Positions 7,254 through 14,307 are shown, counted from the stretch's first letter. The stretch: 58,362 bases of DNA from Geobacter sp. (GCA_027346925.1 DAIERH010000002.1:1-58362); one strand, 5' to 3'. Made by a program: numbers and translations. The notes: a model not told the origin generated them from the sequence alone.

Positions 7254-7311
7254 TCTAACCAAACGTAGCAGCGGGCGAAAAGCCCCGCCGCTGTACTCAA
7301 GCCGTTATAGG
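7254..7311 (+). repeat. attC site
   Basis: TCTAACCAAACGTAGCAGCGGG on the left and CCGCTGTACTCAAGCCGTTA on the right pair as GTA(G)CAG-CGG with the extrahelical G on the left. The right arm is shared with the attC at 944-1014, more than 6 kb away in another array. Confidence 0.87.
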
Positions 7312-7976
7312 GCTAATTGTAGCTGACTCAGTTCTTGTTCTATCCGTTTGCAAGCCTTCTCAAAATATCCGGCATCCTTTTCAATGCCAATGAAGCGGCG
7401 ACCGGAGCGGATGCAGGCGATTCCAGTTGTGGCACTTCCCATGTACGGATCAAGAACCGTTCCGCCTTCTGGCACCTTTGCCTTTTCGAGGCACCACGCC
7501 ATCAACGGCACCGGTTTCTGTGTGGGGTGCATCCGCGTCAAGGTTTCGCCGGTCAGGGATAAATCACGCTTGCAGTACACCCCATGCCCGCCCTTCATCC
7601 ATGCAATCTCGGCATCAGAGAGAAAGGAGCCGAACGCCTGATCGTACCGCTTAATCCAAACTAACTGCGTCCCCACCGGCACCCGCTGCCCAAAGTGGTT
7701 GACTCCCCACAAAATCACCTTGTCAAAGTTCAGCCAGGGCGAAGGGTCGAACGGCTGATCGTCACCAATAATCGGCGCACCGTTCGCCGTGCCTACATTG
7801 TTCCCGCGCTTCGCAACGCTGGCAGTGTTCCCGCCAGAAAAGCGGCTGTTGTCCGTGTTCAGGTTCATCCCATAGGGCGGGTCAGAAATAACCGCATCCA
7901 CGCAAGAGAGGAGCGGCAGCACGTCGAGGCAATCAGCGTGCCAGAGGGTTACATTTTCAAATTCGACTTTGCGCAT
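7305..7976 (-). CDS. DNA methyltransferase, DPPY class (N6-adenine or N4-cytosine)
   Basis: 223-aa enzyme with catalytic SDPPYGMN near residue 33 and the S-adenosylmethionine-binding region at the C-terminal end (VLDPYMGSATTGIAC near 173). This beta-class order (catalytic motif first) is typical of compact phage and restriction-linked methyltransferases. A target-recognition insert lies between the two. Start 7976 has AAGGGA upstream. The TAA stop is in the attC core. It is the third methyltransferase among the cassettes. Confidence 0.9.
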   Translation of the reverse strand: MRKVEFENVTLWHADCLDVLPLLSCVDAVISDPPYGMNLNTDNSRFSGGNTASVAKRGNNVGTANGAPIIGDDQPFDPSPWLNFDKVILWGVNHFGQRVPVGTQLVWIKRYDQAFGSFLSDAEIAWMKGGHGVYCKRDLSLTGETLTRMHPTQKPVPLMAWCLEKAKVPEGGTVLDPYMGSATTGIACIRSGRRFIGIEKDAGYFEKACKRIEQELSQLQLAL

Positions 7977-7991
7977 AAATTCCCTTACGCC

Positions 7992-8048
7992 CTATAACAA
8001 CGCCTCGCAGCGGGCGATAAGGCCCGCCGCTGAAGGCGCAGCCGTTAT
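7992..8048 (+). repeat. attC site (VCR-like)
   Basis: The clearest example in the window: TATAACAACGCCTCGCAGCG on the left and GCCGCTGAAGGCGCAGCCGTTA on the right, pairing through CGCCT and CAGCGG around a short AT loop, with one extra base on the left arm. The opening resembles that of the Vibrio cholerae repeat. Confidence 0.9.
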
Positions 8049-8051
8049 ATT

Positions 8052-8273
8052 CTAGTCGTCTTCATCCTCGTCAGGGAAAACGGCGTCTTCGTCCCAGAAA
8101 CCGCCCTCAGCGAATGCAACATGAATATCAGAGGAGCGATTCATCACCACGATATCGCAACCCTTACCCTCGTACTCCTGATTCAGCTCCAACTCAGGAT
8201 CGAGCAACGACAATTCCCTGATTGCCTCGCCGACAGTTCTAACATTGATGTTCCATTTCCCATTACTGAACAT
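8052..8273 (-). CDS. Cassette gene, acidic 73-aa protein
   Basis: Begins MFSNGKWNINVRTVGEAI and ends in the acid run FPDEDEDD, with many Asp and Glu throughout (DPELELNQEYEGKG). Start 8273 has GGAGGAG upstream. A strongly acidic small phage protein could mimic DNA or bind a nuclease, as some anti-restriction proteins do, but no such family is recognised. TAG stop 5 nt after the attC core. Confidence 0.72.
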   Translation of the reverse strand: MFSNGKWNINVRTVGEAIRELSLLDPELELNQEYEGKGCDIVVMNRSSDIHVAFAEGGFWDEDAVFPDEDEDD

Positions 8274-8304
8274 GGTGCTCCTCCGATCAAAGTTACCCGA
8301 TGGA

Positions 8305-8370
8305 ATATAACCATCGGGTGCTATGGGATGGCGATGAAGCCGCCACCCCAGACCCTCAGGCCGTTATATT
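8305..8370 (+). repeat. attC site
   Basis: TATAACCATCGGGTGCTATGGG on the left, CCCCAGACCCTCAGGCCGTTATA on the right; GGGT and GGATGGCG pair, with extra bases on the left arm. Longer than most attC sites here. Confidence 0.8.
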
Positions 8371-8573
8371 TCTAATCCGAATTTTTCCCGAATTGCTTCG
8401 ATTGCCTGATCCCTGTAGATAACCGGCTCATTCTCTTTTGGCGGCTGGAACCAGAATAGTGACAGCAATAAGTCCTCGATTTCCCTTGCAGCCTTTTTCC
8501 GTTCTTCGGCCATCGCGGGGCAGAATGAACAACTATCGTCAGTGCCCCTATTGTCTGTTTCCGAATCTGTCAT
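8364..8573 (-). CDS. Cassette gene, 69-aa unknown protein
   Basis: Begins with an acidic, Ser-rich segment and a CSFC pair, then a long amphipathic helix (EERKKAAREIEDLLLSLFW) and a basic C-terminal helix. Start 8573 has GGGAGG 6 nt upstream; stop TAA is in the attC core. No family recognised. Confidence 0.7.
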   Translation of the reverse strand: MTDSETDNRGTDDSCSFCPAMAEERKKAAREIEDLLLSLFWFQPPKENEPVIYRDQAIEAIREKFGLEI

Positions 8574-8590
8574 ACTGCCTCCCCAGCGAA

Positions 8591-8645
8591 ATATAACCAG
8601 GAAGATGCAGCCGTTGACACGGCTGATCTCCCAGGCCGTTAGCGG
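8591..8645 (+). repeat. attC site
   Basis: ATATAACCAGGAAGATGCAGCC on the left pairs with GGCTGATCTCCCAGGCCGTTA on the right (GAT(G)CAGCCGT with ACGGCTGATC), an extrahelical G on the left. Very similar in stem to the attC at 6402-6457. Confidence 0.87.
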
Positions 8646-8935
8646 GACAACACCGGCACCTGAATTTCCCGGCGTTCCGCTGTGTACGCTCCGATTGCAA
8701 GGCGTTTGCCGCTGATCGCCACCGCATAGTTTTCAATGGCATCTTCTTCGGTGCGACCGTTGCCATATTCGCCAATTAGACAGCCACCTCGCATTACTTC
8801 AGCCCGTTCAAAGTGGGCATAAAACCGATCATCGGTGTCTCTCGGATGGCGCTCTCTGATTTCCATGGTTAGATTGTACATGTTGGCAAACTCTTCAATG
8901 GTCATCCGGTCAAGATTGTATCGTTTGATTTTCAT
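8639..8935 (-). CDS. Cassette gene, 98-aa unknown protein
   Basis: Begins MKIKRYNLDRMTIEEFAN; central part ERHPRDTDDRFYAHFERAEV and GYGNGRTEEDAIENYAVAISG. The last segment reads like a two-layer sandwich helix-strand unit (EEDAI-NYA), similar to HicB-type partially buried domains, but this is weak. Start 8935 chosen over GTG at 8941 because AAAGGG is better spaced. Stop TAA in the attC core. Confidence 0.72.
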   Translation of the reverse strand: MKIKRYNLDRMTIEEFANMYNLTMEIRERHPRDTDDRFYAHFERAEVMRGGCLIGEYGNGRTEEDAIENYAVAISGKRLAIGAYTAERREIQVPVLSR

Positions 8936-8951
8936 AAACACCCTTTCCGCC

Positions 8952-9007
8952 GCTAACCAGCGGCAGGACGGGCCGAAAAGCCCGCCCGTCAGCCTTATCG
9001 TTATGCC
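8952..9007 (+). repeat. attC site
   Basis: GCTAACCAGCGGCAGGACGGGC on the left, GCCCGTCAGCCTTATCGTTATGC on the right; GGC and ACGGGC pair with an extra G on the left. Core GTTATGC. Confidence 0.85.
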
Positions 9008-9214
9008 TTATTTTGCAACAAAAAAGAACTTCGGCGGGCAATACAGCGCCGTGCAGATCTTCTCCAGACTTTCGATGCTAGGCGATCCGGCGCCAGTTTA
9101 CCACCGGGACACCAGTTGTACTTTGACCCCTGCAACATCGGCAAGCCACTGCTGGGTAACGCCGCGCACTTTCCGAGCAGTCTTGATCTTTGCGTGGTCA
9201 AATTTCCAATTCAT
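9008..9214 (-). pseudogene. XRE-type HTH regulator with an in-frame stop
   Basis: From ATG 9214 (GGAGAGG upstream) the frame reads MNWKFDHAKIKTARKVRG, then VTQQWLADVAGVKVQLVSRW, a helix-turn-helix, and meets TAA at 9098-9100. After this stop the same frame continues TGAGSPSIESLEKICTALYC and PPKFFFVAK to a second TAA at 9008-9010, the expected end of a short Cro/CI-like protein (RWETG... is the family pattern, so GAA to TAA is likely). Either the gene is broken by one substitution or the base call is wrong. A further ATG at 9235 is possible. Confidence 0.7.
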
Positions 9215-9257
9215 AACCTCTCCGTTAATCCGCATCTCTACTCCGTGGCCCAAAAAA

Positions 9258-9291
9258 TTATAACTAGCCGCAGCAGACGGACGGTTAGTCT
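9258..9291 (+). repeat. Truncated attC site
   Basis: TTATAACTAGCCGCAGCAGACGG is a normal left arm, but it is followed almost directly by ACGGTTAGTC, the right core. The loop and right stem arm are absent, so this site should not fold properly. Confidence 0.65.
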
Positions 9292-9557
9292 GATCTCCTA
9301 CGAATTGCCCTAGCCGCACTCATGCGAACGTCACCACACGGAGAGTTTTCATACCATGTTCCTCCATCGCCGGAGCATCGTCGAGCCGGTTTCCCATCCA
9401 TTGTTATCCTCTCCCCCTCTGCAATGAGAGCGCACTGCTCGCGCTCGATCTCAACCATTTTTCGCCAATAGCATACGTCGCACAGCTCAGAATAGATGCC
9501 CGGTACTCGTCCATGAAGATGTTCATTAATCGCGTACGATCCACATTTGCATTGCAT
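9285..9557 (-). CDS. Cassette gene, Cys-rich 90-aa protein
   Basis: Begins MQCKCGSYAINEHLHG, with CDVCYW following; four Cys in two pairs (CKC, CxxC) suggest a zinc ribbon. The C-terminal half has RRCSGDGGTWYENSPCGD. Start 9557 has GGAGG 5 nt upstream. TAA stop in the core of the truncated attC. Unknown role. Confidence 0.72.
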   Translation of the reverse strand: MQCKCGSYAINEHLHGRVPGIYSELCDVCYWRKMVEIEREQCALIAEGERITMDGKPARRCSGDGGTWYENSPCGDVRMSAARAIRRRSD

Positions 9558-9573
9558 AAAAACCTCCAAATCT

Positions 9574-9628
9574 GACTAACCAGGACGCTGGAAATTGCCG
9601 GAGAGGTTCAGCGCCATGGCCGTTAAAC
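9574..9628 (+). repeat. attC site
   Basis: GACTAACCAGGACGCTGGAAAT on the left, TTCAGCGCCATGGCCGTTAAAC on the right; CGCTG(G)AA pairs with TTCAGCG, one extrahelical G on the left. Core GTTAAAC fits GTTRRRY perfectly. Confidence 0.85.
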
Positions 9629-9631
9629 CGA

Positions 9632-9932
9632 TCACCACTCACTAGCCCAATCCGATTTATAGAACCGGTAGAAATCCTGCATTTTGATACCACCCAGCAA
9701 CTCACATGCGCGGCTACCGGTAATCAACTCAGCATCAAAGAGACGACAAACGCAGAGGCGGAGTCTATCGGTTGCATCCTCCAACTCGGCCAGATGTTTA
9801 TCGTTTGTCTCCTGCAAATACTGGATTTGTCCGTCTGCCACCTCACCGGCCTGCAACCTGTTCGCGCTCCACCATTTGCAGGATGTTGCAGGAGTTTCCC
9901 TGTGAGTCCTCGTAACGCTTTGATAAATCCAT
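9632..9932 (-). pseudogene. Cassette gene with probable frameshift
   Basis: A well-placed start (AGGAGG then ATG at 9932) opens MDLSKRYEDSQGNSCNILQM but stops at 9843-9845 after 29 codons. From about 9848 a second frame, open to 9632, reads VADGQIQYLQETNDKHLAEL and on to a CVCRLFDAEL and KSDWASEW end; it is coiled-coil-like and has no good start of its own. The two parts look like one roughly 100-aa gene split by a single-base shift. Two overlapping small genes is the alternative. Confidence 0.5.
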
Positions 9933-9948
9933 AGATCCTCCTGAACTG

Positions 9949-10004
9949 GTTTAACCAGGCTATTCCAGCGGCCGGAGCCGCTGAACGCCCGGCCGTCGTT
10001 GTAC
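9949..10004 (+). repeat. attC site
   Basis: TTTAACCAGGCTATTCCAGCGG on the left and CCGCTGAACGCCCGGCCGTC on the right; ATTC(C)AGCGGC pairs with GCCGCTGAACG, extra base on the left. The right core GTTGTAC is a weak fit. Confidence 0.75.
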
Positions 10005-10012
10005 ATCTCTAG

Positions 10013-10387
10013 TCACTTGGTCAGTAATTCCGGGTTTTCGTAGATGTTGCCGACGATATCGCAATATACGGGCATATCACTTGGGCAACCCGCCATAATC
10101 CAACCCTCGGCATCATCCCACTTCACCGAAAAATAATATGGCGGCAGCGCTTCGATTTCGGCGCGGCTCTTCACTGCGGAGCGGTTCCATTCGTATTTGT
10201 CGAATTCAAGGATATCACCTTCAAAAATCTCTTTGCCGTTTTTGTCGCAGAGGTTTGTGGATTGCATTATTTCGACGGGTTGACCTTCGGCGGCCCACTT
10301 AAACACCTCGCCTTGATAACCCTGGTCACAACTTTGTAGCATCTGTTTTGCGCCTTCATGCCATGCCCTGAACTTGAATTTTCTCAT
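10013..10387 (-). CDS. yopX: YopX family protein
   Basis: 124-aa member of the YopX family, common in phages and prophages, of unknown function with a beta-rich, SH3-like fold. Typical features: N-terminal KFRAWHEGAKQM, the hallmark NLCDKNGKEIFEGDILEF near residue 46, and C-terminal YCDIVGNIYENPELL. Start 10387; an AAGGA lies about 12 nt upstream. Its position in the array suggests that it is a cassette. Confidence 0.85.
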   Translation of the reverse strand: MRKFKFRAWHEGAKQMLQSCDQGYQGEVFKWAAEGQPVEIMQSTNLCDKNGKEIFEGDILEFDKYEWNRSAVKSRAEIEALPPYYFSVKWDDAEGWIMAGCPSDMPVYCDIVGNIYENPELLTK

Positions 10388-10400
10388 CTCCGTTGCACCG

Positions 10401-10456
10401 TCCTTTCGATGTACACGGACGCGATGAACCTGCGCCGGTCAGCTTGATTGTTATAC
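10401..10456 (+). repeat. Degenerate terminal attC site (end of array 1)
   Basis: Stem AC(A)CGG(A)CGC pairs with GCGCCGGT around an 8-nt loop, with two extra A on the left arm, as in a normal attC. The left core has decayed (GTAC instead of TAAC) while the right side ends GTTATACC. It lies furthest from attI, where old cassettes are expected. Confidence 0.6.
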
Positions 10457-10639
10457 CAATAATCCTGGCTTGACTTTCAGCGCCTTAGCAATCTTCTTAA
10501 TGCTCCCCAAAGAAACCTTCTCACCATTCTCCGCCTTAGAAATGGTCCCCTGCGTTACCCCGGCCATAACTGCCAGCTCTGTCTGCGACAAAAAACGTTT
10601 TTCCCGGAAATCCTTCAACTTAGTAATCGGTTTGCTCAT
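10451..10639 (-). CDS. XRE-family helix-turn-helix transcriptional regulator
   Basis: 62-aa one-domain repressor-type protein. HTH region runs from about residue 18: LSQTELAVMAGVTQGTISKA, then ENGEKVSLGSIKKIAKAL. Start 10639 has GGGAGG 7 nt upstream. It is the first gene of the leftward operon and divergent from the exonuclease gene; the 120-bp gap holds both promoters and a palindrome that it probably binds. It likely controls the switch between the cassette operon and the recombination operon. Its TAA stop lies in the terminal attC core. Confidence 0.88.
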   Translation of the reverse strand: MSKPITKLKDFREKRFLSQTELAVMAGVTQGTISKAENGEKVSLGSIKKIAKALKVKPGLLV

Positions 10640-10663
10640 ATTAGCACCTCCCATTCGGATAGA

Positions 10664-10692
10664 ATCGTAAACTGGACAGCGGGCCGTGTCAA
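10664..10692 (-). promoter_or_regulatory. Sigma70-like promoter of the leftward cassette operon
   Basis: On the - strand, -35 TTGACA (10692-10687), 17-nt spacer, -10 TACGAT (10669-10664). It would drive the XRE gene and, in the absence of terminators seen in between, the inverted cassettes and intI. Confidence 0.6.
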
Positions 10693-10696
10693 TTAT

Positions 10697-10711
10697 TTTT
10701 TATCGTAAAAA
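10697..10711. promoter_or_regulatory. Palindromic operator candidate
   Basis: TTTTTA-TCG-TAAAAA, an exact inverted repeat midway between the two divergent -35 boxes. ATCGTAAA also recurs at 10664-10671 over the leftward -10 box. A likely binding site for the adjacent XRE regulator. Confidence 0.5.
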
Positions 10712-10726
10712 TATTATTTTTTATTC

Positions 10727-10755
10727 TTGACACTGCACCGCAACAAAGATACTGT
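10727..10755 (+). promoter_or_regulatory. Sigma70-like promoter of the recombination operon
   Basis: -35 TTGACA (10727-10732), 17-nt spacer, -10 TACTGT (10750-10755), only 6 nt before the start codon of the exonuclease gene; the message would be nearly leaderless, or another start point is used. The -35 is an inverted copy of the one for the leftward promoter. Confidence 0.55.
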
Positions 10756-10761
10756 CAGGAC

Positions 10762-11574
10762 ATGGATATTCGAGCCAGCATGCTATCTAGTTACGCAGAT
10801 TGCCCCCGCCGGGCTGCAGCAAAGCAGTTTCGCAAATTGTTTGCTGCTGATGGCTACGAGTTTCGGCAACTAGCGCCATCGGTGGGGTCGGCTGCCGGAA
10901 CCGCTCTGCACGTCATCACTGGAGAGATGAACCGGGCCGTATGGAACGGGGAACAGTTCCGGCTGGACGATGCGCTGCAGATGGCTTTCCAGGGGTTCAG
11001 TGAAGGGATTGCCGAAGGGTGCGAGTGGGACGCAACCACGCCGAACACGAACACCGCCGAATACCAGATCCGCAGGATGGCGGCCGTGTACAAGCCACGA
11101 ATGCCGCTGACCATTGATGGTGCCCCAGCGATAGAGATCGGCGGAGAATACGGAATCAGGGCGAATGCTGGCGACGGCTGGACGCTCTCCGGCCATCCGG
11201 ACCTGATCGGCGCCGACGCTGCCGTGGATGACACCAAGAGCGGTGTGGTGTTGCGGCCTCACCAACCGCAATTAGGGGGATATTCTCTGCTTCTACGGAG
11301 CAACAACCTTGTGCGGCCGACGCGGATCGGGCTCACGTTCATCCAGCGGATAGCCAAGACCAAGCCGCAGAAACCGCCCGTCATCGTCGAATACTCCATT
11401 CCGGAGGCGGAGCGGTACGCAATGGGGGTGATCAAGCGGATTAAGTCCGACATGGCAACGTACAAGGAGACTGGCGACCTGGAGCAATCGTTTCTCGTCA
11501 ATCCGTGCTCGATGATGTGTTCACCGAAGTTTTGCCCAGCACACGGGACTGATTTTTGCCCGATAACCAAGTAA
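10762..11574 (+). CDS. PD-(D/E)XK exonuclease with Fe-S-type Cys cluster (Cas4/RecB-like)
   Basis: 270-aa nuclease likely to resect DNA ends for the RecT-like partner. Active-site features: GHPDLIG near residue 147 (motif II Asp) and DDTKSG near 157 (motif III (D/E)xK), then the QLGGYSLLL helix. A Cys near the N terminus (YADCPRR) and three Cys at the end (CSMMCSPKFCPAHG) match the four-Cys iron-sulphur arrangement of Cas4 and AddB nucleases. No good ribosome binding site precedes the ATG. Followed after 12 nt by the annealing protein gene. Confidence 0.82.
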   Translation: MDIRASMLSSYADCPRRAAAKQFRKLFAADGYEFRQLAPSVGSAAGTALHVITGEMNRAVWNGEQFRLDDALQMAFQGFSEGIAEGCEWDATTPNTNTAEYQIRRMAAVYKPRMPLTIDGAPAIEIGGEYGIRANAGDGWTLSGHPDLIGADAAVDDTKSGVVLRPHQPQLGGYSLLLRSNNLVRPTRIGLTFIQRIAKTKPQKPPVIVEYSIPEAERYAMGVIKRIKSDMATYKETGDLEQSFLVNPCSMMCSPKFCPAHGTDFCPITK

Positions 11575-11586
11575 CAGGAGGATTTC

Positions 11587-12498
11587 ATGTCTGACGACAA
11601 CAAGCAACTGGTAGTAACACAGCAGCAGAACCTGACCGCCTTTTCCGGCCCGGTCGGTTTCGAATCTGCCCAACGCATGGCCATGGCCCTGGTCAGTTCA
11701 ACAATGGTGCCCGAATCGTATCGGGGGAAGGATAACATCGGCAATGCCATTATTGCCCTGGAGATGGCACAGCGCATGGGGGCATCTCCCATGGCCGTCA
11801 TGCAGAACCTGCATGTGATCGAGGGGCGGCCGTCGTGGAGTTCGTCCTTCATCATCGGTGCCCTGAACTCCTGCAACCGGTTTTCTCCCCTGCGGTTCCG
11901 GATTGAAGACCGGGGCGAGAAGTCCGTTTCCTATGAATTCTGGGATGGTCCGAAGGGAAGCCGCCAGAAGAAAACCGGCACGCTAAAAATCCAGGACAAG
12001 GCGTGCATTGCCTGGGCTTACGACCGGGCCACCAATGACATTCTAGAAGGGCCGGAAGCATCCCTGGAGATGGCCATCAAGGAAGGCTGGTACACCAAGA
12101 ACGGCAGTAAGTGGCAAACCATGCCTGACTTGATGCTCCGTTACCGGGCTGCTGCGTTCTTTGGCCGGTTGTACGCCCCGGACGTGCTCATGGGGATGCA
12201 CACGGAGGAAGAGGTTATTGATATCGGTCCGCAGCCTGACGCCGTTGTGGCGCCGACGCTGGTTGAACCTGCCGTGGTGGAGCCGCCTAAGAAGCCTCGG
12301 GCCACCAGACAGACGAAGGTCGTTGAACAGGAAGGCCCGGTGGAGGAGATCGCCACACATGAAGTCGTCGACACCGCGACGGGCGAAGTGATCGACGGGG
12401 AGCCATTGGCTGAGACGGAGCCAGAAAGTGGCGAACTGCCTGAGTTGGCAGGGGTGACCGGTGGAGGTGATCCGGCAGAAGAAGGCGACCTGTTCTAG
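11587..12498 (+). CDS. RecT-like single-strand annealing protein
   Basis: 303-aa protein. The core (about residues 20-215) has the RecT-family layout: AQRMAMALVSSTMVPESYRG, ALEMAQRMGASPMAVMQN, SSFIIGALN, then LMLRYRAAAFFGRLYAPDVL. RecT-like proteins anneal complementary single strands and mediate phage homologous recombination. The C-terminal 80 residues are acidic, proline-rich and probably disordered. AGGAGG precedes the ATG. Placed between the nuclease and the SMC-like ATPase, forming a complete recombination module. Confidence 0.8.
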   Translation: MSDDNKQLVVTQQQNLTAFSGPVGFESAQRMAMALVSSTMVPESYRGKDNIGNAIIALEMAQRMGASPMAVMQNLHVIEGRPSWSSSFIIGALNSCNRFSPLRFRIEDRGEKSVSYEFWDGPKGSRQKKTGTLKIQDKACIAWAYDRATNDILEGPEASLEMAIKEGWYTKNGSKWQTMPDLMLRYRAAAFFGRLYAPDVLMGMHTEEEVIDIGPQPDAVVAPTLVEPAVVEPPKKPRATRQTKVVEQEGPVEEIATHEVVDTATGEVIDGEPLAETEPESGELPELAGVTGGGDPAEEGDLF

Positions 12499-12522
12499 CG
12501 ATATCCCAAGGAGGAACACCAG

Positions 12523-14307
12523 ATGCAAGCAACAATCACCAACTACAGAGGGGTGGCGCAAGCCACCCTTGACCTCACCAAGATCGCCCTGGTCGCCGGG
12601 CCGAACGCTGCCGGCAAGTCGTCTACCGCCCAGGCCGTTGCCGCCGCCCTGACTGGCGACGGTACGCCTATTCCCGGCATCAAAAAAGCGACCGCCGGAA
12701 CGCTCGTCCGCTCGGGGACGGCCAGCGGGTCGATCACCCTCGGCAATGACAAGGGGCAGACCACCGTTGTCTGGCCGGCCGCCAGCGTAAAGACCACCGG
12801 CATCCCGCCGCAATCATCCGTCTACGGGGCCGGGCTGCGCTCCATCGTCGACCTGGACGACAAGACGCGGGTGCAAGTGCTGACCGAATACCTTGCAGCG
12901 ACTCCCACGCTGGCCGACCTGGAGAAGAAACTGACCGAACTGGGGTTCCCTGAGCCGACCATCACCAAACTGTGGGAGTTGATCGAGCTCCAGGGGTGGG
13001 ACGGTGCACACGCTCAGGTTAAGGAGAAGGGCGCCAAGCTCAAGGGCCAGTGGGAAATGGTCACCAACGACCGCTACGGCACCAAGAAGGCAGAGACGTG
13101 GATACCTGAAGGGTATGAGCCCAACCTGGAGTCGTCCAGCGAGACAACGCTGCAGTCATTCGTCACCGATGCCCGGGACATGCTGGAGGCTGCCATTGCG
13201 GCAAGTGCCGTTGATGCCAGCAAGAGGGAAGAATGGGAAGGTTTGTCGGCTAAACTCGGTGAGCGACAGTCCGCCCTGGCTGGTGCGAAAGCGGTCAAGG
13301 TCGAAAAACCGGCCGTGCTCACCGATTTAGAGCAGCAGTTGGCAGATGCACGCCGGACTGTAGCCGATGCCATCAAGTTCCGTGACTCCATCAAGACCGA
13401 ACTTGAAAGTGGTAAATCGGCGTCAAAACCCTATGATCGCGCTCATTGCCCTCAGTGCAAGACGCTGTTGCACATCGACAGTAACTCAGCCGGCCATGTG
13501 CTTCGGCGAGTGGAGGACGAACAGCCTACCTTAACCAATGCTGACGAGATCAAGTCGCGACTTGCCCAGGCGGAGGAATCTCTGGCTGAGTACACCAAGA
13601 TCCGCGATGACCTTGATATTAAGTGTGCGGAGGAAAATGGCAAATACACTTCAGCGTTGGCGGCACAGTCTCGGGCCGTCCATGAAGCGGAGCGCTTGGC
13701 GAAGGAGTCAGAAGAAGCCACCAGGGAGTTGAAGGCAGTTCCTCAGTCAGCCGGTCCATCTGCGTCGGTCGAGGACTGCCGGAAGTCGCTACATGTGGCG
13801 GAGACCCGGCTGAAGGCGTACCAGTCGAAGACCAATGCCGACTGGCTGCACAAGGCGATCAGCCAGAATCAGGAACTGCTGGCCGTGTTGGCGCCGGACG
13901 GTATCAGGGGTGACGTGCTGACAAAATCATTGGCCGGGTTCAACACCATCCTGGCTGCCCACACCACCGTTGCCAATTGGCGGCCCGTGGAGATCACGCC
14001 GGAATTCACTGCCACTTATGGCGGCACTCCGTACTACCTGTGCAGCGAGAGCGAAAAATACCGCGTCCGGGTGGCGCTGCAGATCGGCATGGCAGCGAAG
14101 GACAACAGCCAGGTTCTCGTGATTGACGGGGCTGATATCCTGGACAAGGGCGGACGAAACGGGCTGTTCGGCCTGCTGCGGCATGTCGGCAAGTCGGCGT
14201 TGGTCTGCATGACGCTTGACAGTCTGGAGATCGTGCCGAACCTTGCCAAGGCTGGGCGTGGAGTGTCGTACTGGATTGGCAGCGATGGCGTGGTTAGGGA
14301 GGTGTAG
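12523..14307 (+). CDS. Rad50/SbcC-like AAA ATPase with zinc-hook motif
   Basis: 594-aa SMC-type ATPase. Walker A GPNAAGKSS at residues 26-34; two long coiled-coil regions (about 220-300 and 340-440) separated by CPQCKTLLH near residue 309, a zinc-hook-like CxxC that can join two molecules. Signature-like CSESEKYRV near 510 and Walker B VLVIDGADIL near 533, with a D-loop following. Such phage ATPases work with a nuclease on DNA ends; the nuclease would be the gene at 10762. AAGGAGG precedes the start. Confidence 0.87.
   Translation: MQATITNYRGVAQATLDLTKIALVAGPNAAGKSSTAQAVAAALTGDGTPIPGIKKATAGTLVRSGTASGSITLGNDKGQTTVVWPAASVKTTGIPPQSSVYGAGLRSIVDLDDKTRVQVLTEYLAATPTLADLEKKLTELGFPEPTITKLWELIELQGWDGAHAQVKEKGAKLKGQWEMVTNDRYGTKKAETWIPEGYEPNLESSSETTLQSFVTDARDMLEAAIAASAVDASKREEWEGLSAKLGERQSALAGAKAVKVEKPAVLTDLEQQLADARRTVADAIKFRDSIKTELESGKSASKPYDRAHCPQCKTLLHIDSNSAGHVLRRVEDEQPTLTNADEIKSRLAQAEESLAEYTKIRDDLDIKCAEENGKYTSALAAQSRAVHEAERLAKESEEATRELKAVPQSAGPSASVEDCRKSLHVAETRLKAYQSKTNADWLHKAISQNQELLAVLAPDGIRGDVLTKSLAGFNTILAAHTTVANWRPVEITPEFTATYGGTPYYLCSESEKYRVRVALQIGMAAKDNSQVLVIDGADILDKGGRNGLFGLLRHVGKSALVCMTLDSLEIVPNLAKAGRGVSYWIGSDGVVREV

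Noticed and set aside
9001-9201. 66-codon open frame ending in the attC core
   Set aside because: Arg/Ser-rich shadow of the broken XRE gene; no ribosome binding site; the HTH pattern is in the other frame.
386-10456. Palindromes as ordinary rho-independent terminators
   Set aside because: They lack T runs, share TAAC/GTTA outer cores with one-sided extrahelical bases, and sit next to an integron-type integrase; attC explains more.
12043-12813. 256-codon - strand frame opposite the RecT-like and ATPase genes
   Set aside because: Arg/Gly-rich antisense reading across two well-supported + strand genes.
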